A DNA stretch of 64,000 bases from Cylicocyclus nassatus (GCA_958299035.1 CATQJL010000316.1:5172674-5236673); one strand, 5' to 3'. Shown: positions 35,400 through 48,586, numbered from the stretch's first letter. The notes: generated by a model not told the origin, from the letters alone. Made by a program: numbers and translations.

Positions 35400-37640
35400 A
35401 GATTTTCTAGCTCAAAAATCCGCGCATTTGTTGACGGTGTCGGTCATTGCGGGAGGCGAAGAACATTGCGCCTGACGACTCCACGTAGTTCCGGATGCTT
35501 ACATACATACTTGTATCCGCTTGCGCCTGTCAAACGGCCCCACGAACACAAACACAGGGCGAAAAAACCCGGGGACTAAAGGAGGATTGAGCGCTGCGGG
35601 GCGAGAAGATCCTCTCTATCCGCGCGAGTTTGCATTAGCGTCGACTTGTCACCAGGTGAAAAGACCTCGTCATCGGGGGTGGGGAGGGGGGGGGGGGGGA
35701 GGGATGTGAACGGGTGAAAATCTTGTTTCCTAACTACTGTACATAACAAGACCCCTAGTTTGCCCCGTGTCCAGTTCCATCTGTTGTTCCCATGGGGGCG
35801 AAACAAAGCCAGATGGACTGGAAAAACTGTGAAAAGAACTCGCAGCTAATGGGCGGCAGAAATAAAAAATGAAGGTCTTGTGTTCCAAGAAAAATTTCAA
35901 GGGTAGGTTGGAATTTTTTGGTAGTATGTTGGAAAGTAAAAAAGTTTGAAAAGAAAAAAAATTGAAAAAAAAACTTTTCTCTAACATCTAAATCTCTTAA
36001 AATGAGAAATAATTCTCACTAAATATTCAAGTCAAAATAACTTTCAAAAAAAGATTTTCCATTTTATTTGAGCAAACTAAATAAAGGAAAAATTGTATTT
36101 TTTTCAGTGAGGGTTGCGGATTTTATATAATACATGTCCACATGAAGAACAGGAATTTGAATTTTCTAAAAATTTTTGGGTTATTTTTGGCAAATTTACA
36201 ACTTGACGTCAGATTGATACTCCGAATTGCTTCCGCACTGTAAACGCTGTAAATGCTTCCGGATGTTTACAAAAAGAAAAAAAATTATAACCAAGAATGA
36301 GAGCAATTTTAAAAAATGAAAAAAATGAAAGTTAAATTACGGTTAGAAAATTGCATAATTACTGTAACTCATGTAAAGGCGAAAATAATGCCAATGGATA
36401 TTTCTCACTACCAAAATTCTGATGTTTAAGAAAACCGAAAAAAAACTAGAAGAATCTGTGTGAAAATTATTTAATTTGCCTGAAAAAAAGAAATTCAACA
36501 TATAATAAAATTGGCGCTATACCTGGGCTCATTCGAATCTGCAAGGAAAGGAGATTGAATTAACAATATATAGGCAATCATTGTGAGAGAAATTGGATTA
36601 TAGGAAAATTTAATCCGAAAATAATTGCGTTTATTTTTTCAGTGACTAATCTATTGTCCAATATGTTGGATGTATTTATCAAAAACCTTTACCCGCATGA
36701 CACATTCATTTATGCAGACAGTTACATGTCTGAGTCAAACAAATGTTCTGTTGACTCACAGAAGTTGCCAGATGTACGAAGATTAGAAAAAGTGGGATCA
36801 TGACTCAGCCTGTAAGTCACTGTTCAGGAGGATAATAACAAGAGATAACTATTTTGAAAAACCTAAGCTATAGAATGGCAATTTTCAGATGAGCAATGAC
36901 AGCAATTATGAAAATGGTTTTTTTTAGATAACGGATGCAGTTTCAAGTACAATAATTACGACGGAGAAAGAAACAAATAAAGAGTTATTTCAACAGTTCC
37001 GAGATTATTACACAAAATTATAAAAAGACTTTTGCTGTAAAATAACAATTTAGATGAGTAATGAAGCAGATAATCATGGTGAAATGGTTTTCTGGGAGAT
37101 AATAACTGAAATTTCAAGTACTATACGGTAATTACGATGAAAAAAAAAACAGATAAAGAGCTATGTTATACTTTAAAGGTTGATAAAAACGGGTTTCATT
37201 ACCTTGGTCCTCTATTGCCCCCCCCCCCCTTAAAGCAAAAAAAACGCCCATTTGTGAATCAGGCTTTATACCAATATCCATAGAGCGTTAAGTTTTCACG
37301 CGTAGCAGGAGAAGGTATTATGTAGTAATGAAAAAATTCGATTTTTGAAAATATGTACGAGTGGAAGATCAACGGGATTAGTAAAAGAGATGAGTGGTGA
37401 TTGAGGAATGAAAAAGAATTTCTTAATCCATAAAGCAAATAACAAAACAGAAGACGTGCTATATCAGTAAATTATTATTTATTATTCGTATTATTTGATT
37501 ATTTGACATATCAACATTATTTCGACTGAATCACTAACTTCTATGATTTGTTTATTCTTATGGAGAACGGCATACAGATGAGAACGAAAACAAAATTTTT
37601 CAAGTCGTTCTAGACGGAGTAATTGAATAAATAAATTTGT
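35400..37640. other. No confident gene
   Basis: A minus-strand frame just left of the G run near 35690 has a coding-like end (DKSTLMQTRADREDLL then stop at about 35576) but no splice support. The rest is AT-rich with short A runs. Confidence 0.35.
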
Positions 37641-37700
37641 GCTAGGTGTGTGTGAAATTTTTGGAGCAATATTCACTTATTCTATTCCAACACATTTTAG

Positions 37701-37996
37701 CCGTTCCACTAATCCCATCCCACCAAAAAATTTCTTATGATTACAGTTCCACTGCCAGATTACACTCCGAGAATCAAGTGTGGCTGTTCAATTTACGAGA
37801 TATGATGTGCTCGTTGTGTCCTACACCAGGCACAACGCACATGTGTTTTGCTGGTGCTCAGGTGCGGGATAGCTCATACTTAGGAAAAGAAAACAGTTTA
37901 CAGCAGACTGGGCCAGAAGCACCTGGTGGATCCGTAAAATGCACTACAGCTCGTAAATTAAGTGGAGGAGAGAAGGTGTTAAGTAACCCCTATTAG
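37701..37996 (+). CDS. Possible terminal exon of a plus-strand gene
   Basis: The frame is open from a CACATTTTAG acceptor to a stop at 37996 (about 97 codons, with several Cys and Gly: DMMCSLCPTPGTTHMCFAG). AATAAA follows about 40 bases after the stop. I could not place an upstream exon and recognise no domain. Confidence 0.27.
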
Positions 37997-38210
37997 TGGC
38001 AAGTATACTAGATTTTATAAAGGAAAATTTGTAAAAATAAAAATTCTCCCAGAATTTCGAACAAACCTCATTCCCAAAAAAGTACATGAAAATACTCAGC
38101 ATCAAAAAAATGAGAGTCAAAGCATTACCCCCCCCCCCCTCAAGGACATGGCGAATGGTAGTGTCCAGACAAATGTGGGCACAGCTGAACTTTTCAGGTA
38201 GTTACTAACT

Positions 38211-38815
38211 GAAGCAGTGGAGGTCCCAATATTTTAGTTCGGGGGAGCGACAAAAATTTTCTCCGGTTGAAGGTGCACTTTGAATAATTTTTTGGGATAC
38301 TTCCCAGGTTTTCTGCGGACCCATAAACCCCAACATCTACAAATAAACCTAGCGGCAACCACGTCTCCGAAAAACATCTTTTACAAGATCTTTTACAAGA
38401 TCTAATACAAATTTCAAAAATTTCAAAATCTAGTTCAATTATTAACAAGTGTAAACAAAACCCAATCCCAGCTTCTATATAAAGACGCTGCGGTCACTTC
38501 CCCAAAAACGTCTTTTTGAGATGTCCCAGAATTTTTTGAACTCATAAACCCCAATTTTCGTTAAAAAAACGTAGCGACAACCACGCCCCAAAAAAAACTT
38601 TTACCAGGCTTATTATAATTTTGAAAACTCTAAAAAAAAATTAGTTTAATTGTTTACAATTGTGAACATAGTCCAGTTTCAGTTACCAAACAAATAAATA
38701 GCAGTGGTCACGTCCCCAAAATTTTTTTTACAAGACTAACTCTAATATTGAAAAAAAATTCCTGAAATTTCGTGAACAAGTCATTTGCGCATTTTTATAA
38801 CTCGTGTAGTTAACC
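38211..38815. repeat. Dispersed repeat, partial copies 2 and 3
   Basis: GCAGTGGAGGTCCCAA at the left is followed by GCGGCAACCACGTCTCCGAA and a second round GCGACAACCACGCCCCAAA, matching 33273-33611 with divergence. No gene was seen. Confidence 0.5.
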
Positions 38816-40792
38816 ACTGATTGGATATACTTGAGCTGAAGGGGCAGCTCGTATACTTTCGCCAGATACCGTACTCGAGGAAGCTGAACGGAAAGAGTAC
38901 GGTACTGGGATAGAATCTGGAGTTGCAGTTTCTGGCTTCGAATGAATCATATCAGCTGCAGAATGAGTAGGAATGAGTAGTGGTTCCTTTGAGGACTCCC
39001 AATCAAGTTCCACCGGATAAGCTCTGGTACAGAGGCTTGCTTGGAAACTCACTTTAGCATATATAAAAATCTTTCACTCAAGCCATGTGTTCAAGAAAAT
39101 TATAGCATTCCCCCCCCCCTCCCCCCACCTCCTCCTCGTCCACTTTCCCTTTCACTAAGGTCAATCAGCAATTATATTTCAAAAGATAAAACACAATTTG
39201 AGCAATCAAGACAAGACCACTAACTGAACCGGTTCTCGCAACGAAATATACTCTTACCGCTAATTGACCCCCCCCCCCCCTCGTGCTCACCCGCAAATGA
39301 ACTTTCAAACCGGTCTGTGAATCCGATTACGATCAGGCTCGACCATATCTCCGCCCGTCCATTCTCGAAGATTCATATTCATAAATCATAGCCAGCAATT
39401 TGCTCTAATTGGAATGTGTCTCTTCGGAGAAAAGTGGAAGGAAAGGATGTGCGAAGGAAAAACGTAAGAGCCCTCATAAAACTTTGAATGCTGGGCTTTC
39501 CAGAGCTTATATGGGAATTCGTTCGCACTAAAACAGCTTTCCTTCAATTAACTCAGTGAAGAAGATTCATTGGGTTCAAGAAAGATTAGGAACGTGATTT
39601 TCTTGGATTACTACTTTCGCGTATGACGCAAATGAGAAATTGCTCCTCCAGAAAAAAAGGACAAGTACTAAATTTCTCCGACCACTTCCATGTCATACAA
39701 ATTCGCTTGATATGGAAAAAAGAGATAAAGTAGACAGAACAGGAAAGGAATGCATCTTGATTGGCTGCTGTTTGTATTCATAAAATTAACACATATTTTG
39801 CAATAATTAGATCACTTTAATTTAGCTCAAAAATTGCATGAACAAATAAACAATTTATTGATAGTAGTAATAATTTCAGAATAAGAGTGATAATGATAAC
39901 GGTAACAACAATAACGAGAAAGAAAATGTCAATGATTGACAATTATAATAACTGTAACAATAATAAAAATAAAAATGATAATATTAAGTCTTAATAATGA
40001 TAAACAGTATTAAAAGTAGTGAAAATAATTTCAAAAAATTACATTATTACTTTTCCATTACCATTAATGACTTACTGAAACTTTTGAAAATTTAATATCA
40101 TTCGACACAAAAATGGTAAGAAAAATTTATCGTAGTAAAAACCATAGCTACATAGAAAAAAGGAGGTTGAGAGGGGAAGTGGAATTAGTGGATAAAGCAG
40201 GGAAGTGAAGGGAGGGGTGGTGGGGGGGGGGGGAAGGGGAGGGGGGGAAGAGCACACATATCTGTAATTAGTTTCATCGTCAGCAGATATCTTTCTTTCT
40301 TTCTCTTTCATTCCTTTCCCCTCTCCACTCCCCCCCCCCCCTCCCTCCCTCTCTTCGCCAACCCTTTAGAATGCAACCAGTCAAGACCACGAGAAAAAAA
40401 TAAAAATTAAGTTAGATGTGGGTATAGCAATATGAAGAGAGAAATAATAACTTTGAATTGAAATGAAAAGCACGGGTGCGATCTTCCTGAGGTTACTTTT
40501 CGATACGGCTGCTTGCAGCTTAACGAGAAACAATTTTTCAAAACATGGACTCACCTTGAAGTCTTATTTTCGCAGGGCCAAACATGATCTCGGATCAGCT
40601 TTATTCACTGGATTGGTGGGGGGACTAATGGTGGCACCGCAGTGAGTCGCGGCGAATGTTTTAATCGTGCACAAGTGACTTCACAAGAGTCGCGGTGACT
40701 TTTTTACTAACTCGAGCAGAGAAAGCTCAGCACTTCGGCTCGACTACTCTCGCTTTGTGTGAGACTTTATAGAGCCATCAAAAATTAGTGGC

Positions 40793-41640
40793 ATTTTTAT
40801 TGCGGGGGGAGGGAGGGGGAGTAGAGGCGTGAAAAAGTGCGAATAAATATATGAAGAAGCCAATATATAGGCCAAAGCGAAAAGGTACTCTGAAACTGAT
40901 TTCAACCCTCAACTCTAGGAAATCTTGGAATTCAAAAAAATTTTCAGGAAACAAATCATAGGCATAGTTTTTATTACGGGGGAACGTAGCCTGCACAAAA
41001 TCTTTTTTTTTATAAAGGAGCCGATTTATTTGACAAAGAAAAAAGTACGATCAAACTGATTTTAACCCAATTGCAGGTCTAGGAAAATTTTCAAAAAAAT
41101 CATAGGTTCCTTTAAGGGGGGGGGGTATATAGCAGCCGGCATGAAAAATTGCAAATAAACATATAAATAGCCAATTTATATGTCAGGAAAAAGCACTCTA
41201 AAACGAATTTTTATCCATTCGCAGCTCTAAAAACCTTTAACAACTCGAAGAAAATTGAAAATAACCACAGGCAGAGCTTTTTTTACGGGGGGGGGGGGCA
41301 GGGAGGGTCATGAATAAGTGCGAATGAACATATGGAGGAGCGAGTATATTAACCAAAAAAATTGTTGTGGATTTAGCAAATCAAATTTTTCCCGAAATGA
41401 AGCTTCAGAGAAACCTGGAACAACTCAAAGAAAATTTCTAAGAAAAAAAGCTATAGGCGGAGCTGATTCTACTAGGAGATAGCGGTCCAAGGAAAACAAC
41501 AAAAAGTGCATGAAAACATCTTTCAAACTTCCCAAGCTTGGGTTACTACAACTACTAAGAAACACTTGAGAACTCCCAGAAAAAAGGCAAATTTGGAAGA
41601 TTTCCAAGAATAATATAAGCCAACCACCGCAAGCACGAAA
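40793..41640. repeat. Tandem array, period about 160-170 bp, G-run in each unit
   Basis: Landmarks GTGAAAAAGTGCGAATAAA (40829), CATGAAAAATTGCAAATAAA (41140) and CATGAATAAGTGCGAATGAA (41309), with a weaker unit near 40990. Most units start with a G run after TTTTTATTGC/ACG and contain ATAGCCAATTTATAT-like sequence. Confidence 0.7.
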
Positions 41641-41786
41641 ATGTTCACATTTCACTGGACTTGACCGTCACACACCATTTGCGCCATTCCGCACATCGAA
41701 CTGGAAATCCGCCAGTCAACTGATCAAATTGCAATGACATCGCATTGAAATAGCGATATTTTACTGGATAAGAGCACAGCCGACAT

Positions 41787-41972
41787 ATGATTGATGGCGG
41801 TTGGTCAGGAACAGTTGTCCAAGTTGAGAAGAATGGTCATCTTTTGTTGAGCACTGATATTCAACAGCGTGCTTTACAGATATTATGGGAGTGTGAGAAA
41901 AGCAAGAAAAAAGGCGATGTGTTTGAAAATTGGCAAACGCCGCCCCCGTCAACAATAAATTCCGCCCACTGA
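41787..41972 (+). CDS. Doubtful short ORF
   Basis: A 61-codon ATG frame (MIDGGWSGTVVQVEKNG...) ends next to an AT-rich stretch. It has a plausible composition but no splice support, and the opposite strand is also open. It is kept only because it lies outside the tandem array that precedes it. Confidence 0.15.
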   Translation: MIDGGWSGTVVQVEKNGHLLLSTDIQQRALQILWECEKSKKKGDVFENWQTPPPSTINSAH

Positions 41973-42143
41973 GGTATGCAAAAAAAATAAAATAAATAAT
42001 ATAAAAGTATGCGCAATTTCAACAACGCAAATGCAACACTGCGGCCATAAATCTTTATGTACATACATGACCTTTGATTCAACAGGTTAGCAGGCTTGGC
42101 GGCTGGGAGGCGGGTTTTTGTGACCCAGGCGGCTCGCGCCCGC

Positions 42144-42160
42144 GACGCAGTCTGCGTCTC
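42144..42160. promoter_or_regulatory. CTGCGTCTC palindromic motif in a GC-rich stretch
   Basis: GACGCAGTCTGCGTC is a palindrome around one base, followed by TCTCCCGCGCGCG. I recall CTGCGTCTC as an over-represented promoter word in Caenorhabditis, but cannot check it here. No gene start is evident within 300 bases. A shared word CCTTAATTAGGTCA occurs at 42193 and 63595. Confidence 0.25.
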
Positions 42161-42532
42161 TCCCGCGCGCGTGCACTGTGGTCATCACCTAGCCTTAATT
42201 AGGTCACTCAGTTCCGCCTTCCAGCTGGCAAGCCAGTTGAAATAAGGGTAGATTGATCTTGAAAACACCCTGACTAATCTCGAGATTGCCCATCTCTTAA
42301 GAAAAATGGATGTTGATAACATTCTTGTCCCTAATATCTAAGCGCAAACATAAAAATGAAATTTGTCGAAAATTTGATGGTTATATGTTTGTGTTATGTT
42401 ATCATATGTTGCTTACATGAATTACAATTTCGAAACTGGTCATCAACGTGGGAATTTGATGATTTCAATTGATCATTCTATGTTGTATGTTTCATTTGCA
42501 AAATATGAGTCATATTTTTGCCGTGAAGGACT

Positions 42533-42985
42533 GTCTGAGAAAATTAACCCACATGAATATCGTAGATAGAAACTGACTCAGACAAGTAACGGACACTTCC
42601 GTGGAAAGTTTGGGAAAGTTCCGCCGGTTCACCTGCGGAAGTTCCGAAGAATGCAAACCACAGCAGCAAAAGAGAACACCTAGGGGAGATTTGAATCTTA
42701 CTCTAATGACAGTGTGACCCACCTACTATCCTCTGCACTACGGATGACATGTTCGATAATGCAGGCAACATAAGAGACAATACATACAAAATTCTGCGCA
42801 AGTACTGGCATTTCGAAGTGCTGCGGCACCTCTGGCATTTTCCAGAAGTTCCACAGCGCTTTGTATAAGGTCCTGAGGAAGTTCTCGTTGTCAACTTTCC
42901 CACTTTTTGAACAAAATCCCGGAACTGCTGCAAATTTTGCTTATCCCGCAGAAGTTCCGGTAAATTGTCTGAGTATGAGGGCCTA
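42533..42985. mobile_element. CTCAGACAATT element, copy 1
   Basis: The right end reads, in reverse, CTCAGACAATTTACCGGAAC. The left has GACTCAGACAAGTAACGGAC. The interior matches 46616-47035 in the same orientation (TCACCTGCGGAAGTTCCGAA, AGGATGACATG-type words). The 120-codon minus frame over it is not a gene. Confidence 0.6.
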
Positions 42986-44963
42986 ACTAAGTTACCAGCA
43001 CATAAAAACATTCTTACAAGTAGTGTGTCGACTGTTGTTAGTCCACAATTTCTGTTTCTCAACAATTTCTATTTCACACTCTCGCTCAGTACCGTATCTT
43101 TCCAATAGAACGAGTCAGCATTATCAACTACGGTATTGCGCAAGATTAAAGACTCAAATTTCTTTACGAATGGAGTCATACGAGCTCAATTGAGCAATGA
43201 CTTATATTAGGCCTCACAATCGCTATTTAAGTAGAGATAAAATGCACTCCAGTTTGATTAGACAGTGCTCATCACAAAGAGAATCGAAGAAAAACTGCTC
43301 TAATAGTAATTGGTGGACGAAAGTGTCGTAAAGGTGAAATTAGCCGCTGTAATGTGTGTAACCGCTGATTTCACACTCGATGACACTACCAGTCACGATA
43401 AAATGAATTTAGTTCAAAAAATAACCAGAGAATAGTTTTGTGAAGATTAAAAAGATTTCTCTTTGTGGAGGAAAAGACGTTAATGAATATAGGAAAACTG
43501 CGGTACAAAATAGAGTTTGGACTTTTTTTGCCAATAGAATTTCATAGATACATGGGTCTAACGCAATTTTATTCGTTCAGAATACGGGCGTGCGTGTGTA
43601 GAAGGTCGGACGGGGAAATTGAATTGGCAAGGTGTTATGGAAACCATAACAAATTGACTAGCAGCTGTCTATAAACAACAAGAAATGTGTAGTTTTTGCC
43701 CCGTCTGCGACAGAAAGATGCTTTTTGTCAAATAGCGAGACGAAGGGAAAGGGAAATGCGCGGGACATTTATTAGCAACGCTTTCCTTAGCCGAATTGGA
43801 CTATAAATGGTTTCATATTTCTGTCCTTTGCTCGATTTTTTTATTCTTGATGACTGGATTGACTAGTTAGATGCGTATTCTTTGTGCAATAAGTAAAAAT
43901 ATATAAAATAAAAAAAATCTCATTGTTAGACACTTCAGAATTAAGAGCGAAGACCAATCCAGCAAAGCATGAATATGCTGAAAATATGCCAAAGAACTGC
44001 GAACGATGCGTCAAGGGGATTATGCGGAGTTCAAAAATTTCACATTGAGCGTGAAATGCAATGGCTATACGGGGCGCGGGGGGGGGGGGGAGCGGATGCC
44101 AATGTCAAGTCGAGAGTGTTGCATAGAGTGATGAATGTGACATGCCATTTCAGAATTCGAGAAGCGAGTTTGACGATGACGTCTCGCACATCTATATTAT
44201 GAAAGCATAGCTGGGATGGATAAAATGCTAACATGGGGGAGGGGAGGGGAGGGATAATCAGCTTTTCAAACTAATAATAGGCTTTAATAAAGTCAAAGTT
44301 ACTCGCCTTCAGAAAATTGATAATGCGAGATTACTCGCACCAAATCCTTTTATTAGGGAGATCCATCTGTTATTAGCTTTCTAAAGACTCTACATATCTA
44401 CATAAATTTTACAAAAATTTCATAATTTTATTCCGTATTTTCTTTTATCTCTCTTGCGGCTGAGGACTGGCTGGTCTCATTTGTTTGGACCTTCTTTTTG
44501 TTTCTTTTTCATTCTGGTACACCCTGAGTGTATTTATAAAATGAAAATAGAATAAAAAATAAAATCAGCGCTTAAGTAGAGGTCTAGCAAAACGTTTACG
44601 AATGACTTGCGGCCCTCATATGAAAAAAAAGGAGAGCGTGAAGGACAAGTTGGTCTTGCCTAAAGTTTAACAGATACTTGCCCAAATAGCAGCTTCAATC
44701 CCAAAAATTTTTCCCTAGTAAAAGTCCTCCGAAACTTTTCTAGAAATGCAAATCTTTAGCAAGCTAGCAGAATAATCCGGAAAAATTTTCAGTTCTACAG
44801 CTGTCTACGAATTTTAAAATCTTACTTGCAATATGAAGTAAACTCAATTATTTGTATGATTTTGAAATTACCTAGAACACTTTGACATGTTATTAGATCT
44901 GAATGTGGATCAAACTAACACAATCAAATATACTAACGAATAGACAAATAAAAGTGAACACGA

Positions 44964-45169
44964 TAGGTCTCGGACAGAGTTCATGCGATTTGATCGTCGC
45001 GATTTAGTCGCGGCAAGACAACTGATACGAGTTCGTTGCATGCCGACCAGCTTGCATTTCGGTTGTGATACTTTTCCAGCCCGAAATTTTTGAATGTGAA
45101 ATGAAAATGAATGGAAATCTCGGCGACTGAATCGCGACGATCAAATCGCTTGAACTCTGTTCGGGGCCA
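44964..45169. mobile_element. Copy of the TCGGACAGAGTTCA MITE
   Basis: TCTCGGACAGAGTTCATGCG at the left is mirrored by CGCTTGAACTCTGTTCGGGG at the right. The middle (GAACTCGTT...TGCATGCC) matches the 60170-60359 copy reversed. Confidence 0.72.
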
Positions 45170-46615
45170 TAGATCAGCTAATAAAAGTTTGAATGCAAGT
45201 GTTTTCAATGAATGGGAATGGATTAAAAGAAATGATAACAAGTGAATAAATGAAAAAACATGAAGAATGATTGAATGAGCTGAGATGTTTCATTCTTACG
45301 ATTTGCAACAGCTCACAACTATATCTACGAAAAAGCCTCGTACGTTGCCCAGCGACAGATTGCAATTGAGTTGATTGAGTTGATTATATCCAATTTTTTC
45401 TGACTTTACGCGGGGGTGGAGAGTCAGCAATTCTAGCAAAAAAACGAACCAGACGCCCTGAACGCTCTAGTGCATATATGTAACAACTTTTAGCTCGTGC
45501 TTCCTGATTTTCAGCATCAGACCCCCCCCCCCCCTCAAAGAAAAAGCGAAAACATTGTGACAAGCGTGCAAATCAGCGCGGCCAACATGTGCAGTTGTAA
45601 TGTGTTGCTTCGTGAACATGACATCCGAGACGATCACGGCAGGGGGGGGGGGGGGGGAGAGAGAAAGAAATAAAGATGTCACTGTCCTGAAGCAACTGAT
45701 AAGGGCAGTAAATACCTAATTAATTGCGAATTGCTACATAGCTTCGGTTGCAAGAGAAAAAAGTGTGAAAAACATTGCAGCAGAAGTCGAGCGAGGAGTG
45801 AATACGTACGAAATTGATAGATTGACGGCACCTTGAAACGAGCAGATGTTCGGTGGTGGGTGTGAGATTGATGTTGAAAGGTTGTGAAAAGATTTCTTAA
45901 GAAAAACTGAACTTTAGTTGGAGCTAGGATTAAAAGATTGAGTGACCACAGTTGCTAAAAGTGTATACAAGGATGTAAAAATAATGGCCGGTTTCCTTTT
46001 CCTAGAATTTTTTCTTTCAAACAGGGGCAACACACCATTAAGAACCTTTTCTTGCCCTATTTGTGGTTCGCATTCTCCGGAACTTCCGCCTCATCTCATT
46101 TGGGAACTTCCGCAGCACATTTACGGGACTTCCGCAAATGACCGAAACTTTCTCAAGCGTTCTGCGATAGCTCCGGTCAGTTGTCGGTGTGTAGTGATTA
46201 CAATTGTCTTTTTTGCACATGGAACAGCTTTTTGTTTGTAATTTGTAGTGGTCTAATTTCAAGTTTTGGAAGATCTGCATTAATTATGTTACCATAGTTA
46301 TAGGCAGTCGAATGAAATGTTTTGCAGCAAAATTAGAGGAAAATAAGGCATGATGACAGCCCTAGAATGTGCAAGCGAGAACTAGTCTTCGCGTGAGAAA
46401 ACTGTCTCTTGATGGAGGCGCTTCCGTGTTATATAGCCAAATGTTTTATGAATTTGAATGGGAGTAAACATGGTGAGAAGTTTTGCACTGTGTTTAGAGT
46501 TTGGATTTCAAATAACATTGAGATAACAAGTTTTGCAGATGCTGCTACCTAGCAAGTTTGAAACTCAAGATGTGAGGGAAACATTTCAAAATGAATGGAT
46601 ATAATTTTAGAAACA

Positions 46616-47035
46616 TATACTCAGACAATTGGCCGAAACTTCCGCAAACGTTTGGGAAAGTTCCTCCGAGTCACCTGCGGAAGTTCCGAAAAATGCGGAC
46701 CACAACAGCAAAAGAAAACAAGTAAAGATTTAAACCGCACTCACTATCTTCTGCATTAAGGATGACATGCTCAAAAATGCACTCTAGTTGTTGGCGAGAC
46801 AACATCGTAAGATACAACACATTTAAAATCCTGCGGAAGTGCTGCGGAACCGCTGGATTTTTTCGGAATTTCCGCAGCGCTTCCTAAAAAGTCCTGCGGA
46901 AGTTCACGTTTTCAAACAGTCTGATGTGAAAATCTTGCAATTCCAATTCTGCAATAGCAAACACAGTCTTGCGGAACCGCTGCATTTTTGCTTGTCTTGC
47001 GGAATTCCTGGTGAACTGTCTGAGCTTGAAAACGT
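46616..47035. mobile_element. CTCAGACAATT element, copy 2
   Basis: It begins ATACTCAGACAATTGGCCGA and ends GAACTGTCTGAGC, inverted to each other. The interior is about 75 percent alike to copy 1 by eye. The plus-strand frame at 46839-47195 crosses its right end and is rejected as a gene. Confidence 0.6.
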
Positions 47036-47420
47036 ATATGAGCTATTCAAAGATCGTGCAGCAATTGGAATTCCCCACTCAATAGCTGGTTTGATAGCCA
47101 TTCGTGAGAGGCTGAATGGCGATATAAAGGCGCTTTCGGCACCAAACAACGCAAAAGATTCTCATATGAATATATACGTAATAGCCAGTACATGAATAGC
47201 AGACGAATAGGTAACTAGGGAATGTTGGTGCCAAATTCAAACTACAAAAATTCTTGTAAGCAAGGCCAGTGGGTGACAAAGTGTGATGCTATGCATCTCA
47301 ATCGAATCAGAGCTTGACCAACAAACAGCTGGCGGCCGTTGGAGCGGATTTATGCAGTAAACAGGCATGATTTGAGCAACAAAACTATATAGTTGTGTTC
47401 AAGAAGATTTAAAAAGTATA

Positions 47421-48433
47421 GGGTGAACCAAAAGTAATGGGGCACCTTGATTTTTCAAACATTCTTCAAGATCTCTATCTGTTTAGTTATGAACAACCAG
47501 CAATTTGAAGGCTTTTGTATAAAGTGACCTTCGCAGGTTATCTTGACAGCACCTTGCAGCCTCACCGACATTCCTTCGAGCGGCGCCAAGGAAGTCAGAC
47601 AGACTTTCTTGAACGCCATCCGAATTTGTGTTGCTGCACCTGATAGTCCCCCGACATATGGCATACCATTCGAAAGAGCTTTTCATGCTCTTTCTAACGA
47701 TTATCTAAATATTCAAAAATTGCCCATTATTCGATACAAAAAAGGAACTTTATTCGCAAAAGTGCGGTGTTTGGTGCAGATTTTTAGACAAAAATTCATA
47801 TTTTGGCCCATAATTTTTGAAAATGAGAAAAGTCGAAGTAATTTGCATGTGCATGAATAGAGCGTAAAAAGCACTGTCAGAGAGCAACTGTTAAGGCTGA
47901 GCTTAATTTATTACCTTGATGAAAGAACAAATAATATGTCTCCTGATACCCAATGCTATATCTTCCGTTCTAAAGCCTTGGGACCACCGGGCTGTCGCGG
48001 ATTTGGTAACAGTCCCATCACATTGCTGCGCAGAGGGTAGAGGACTATATGTCGCCGAAAAAGGGCGGTCCCCGGGGTCATTTGCGACAAATACGCACCC
48101 TTATACATGCGCGGACAAGCGTTCCTGCAGGGAATCCGCCCGGGACTCTTCCAAATTCGGCAACATATAATCCTCCACCCCTGCGCAGATATCTTTGGTA
48201 GACTCACTCGTTCTACTGCGGGGCTGCTGCTCAAAGTTCAAAGTTACTTAAAGTGATGAGCTTTAATTTTAAGCGCTTATAAAAATAACGCCATGTGACA
48301 GTGTCCAACTATAGACCTCGATCAGAAGGTTTTGCTATGTACTAACATCTGCTAAAACTTGGACATTCAATTAGCTTTTATAGTTGAAAAACTGCAATTA
48401 TTCTCTAAGTGTCCCATTACTTTTGGATCACCC
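47421..48433. mobile_element. Mariner/Tc1-like element, internally deleted
   Basis: The terminal repeats GGGTGAACCAAAAGTAATGG and its partner (reverse complement GGGTGATCCAAAAGTAATGG) are each flanked by TA, the Tc1/mariner target. At 1013 bp it is shorter than a complete mariner. Minus-strand frames near 47455-47690 have a frame-shifted, transposase-C-terminus feel, but no DDD/E catalytic triad can be seen. I treat it as non-autonomous. Confidence 0.7.
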
Positions 48434-48434
48434 T

Positions 48435-48586
48435 AACAGTTAGCTTCCTTCGAAACTTTGGAAATATTATTGAAGCTTCAACTTTGCATTCGTTTTCCTC
48501 CAACTGCTTCCGTCTGCCTCTCATGCCTGCAAGCCTTTCTAGGTAGTCCAAGTCATTAGCAATGATATCAAACACGCTTGCTTTTT
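48435..48586 (-). CDS. Possible 3' exon on the minus strand, ended by a mariner element
   Basis: After CGTAACAG at 48587-48594, a minus-strand frame encodes SVFDIIANDLDYLERLAG and a charged end FPKFRRKLT. It then runs straight into the terminal repeat of the mariner-like element, which supplies its stop. Without the element and one TA, the frame would run six further codons to a stop. This competes with the plus-strand candidate over part of the same bases. Confidence 0.22.

Noticed and set aside
36523..36538. 16-base possible microexon on the minus strand between CTTTCCTTGCAG and GTATAG
   Set aside because: Both splice sites are good, but no neighbouring exon on that strand is known, so it cannot be placed.
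42703..43065. 120-codon minus-strand ORF
   Set aside because: It lies mainly in the first CTCAGACAATT element and on the strand opposite to the frame in the second copy.
46839..47195. 118-codon plus-strand ORF
   Set aside because: It begins inside and crosses the right end of the CTCAGACAATT element.
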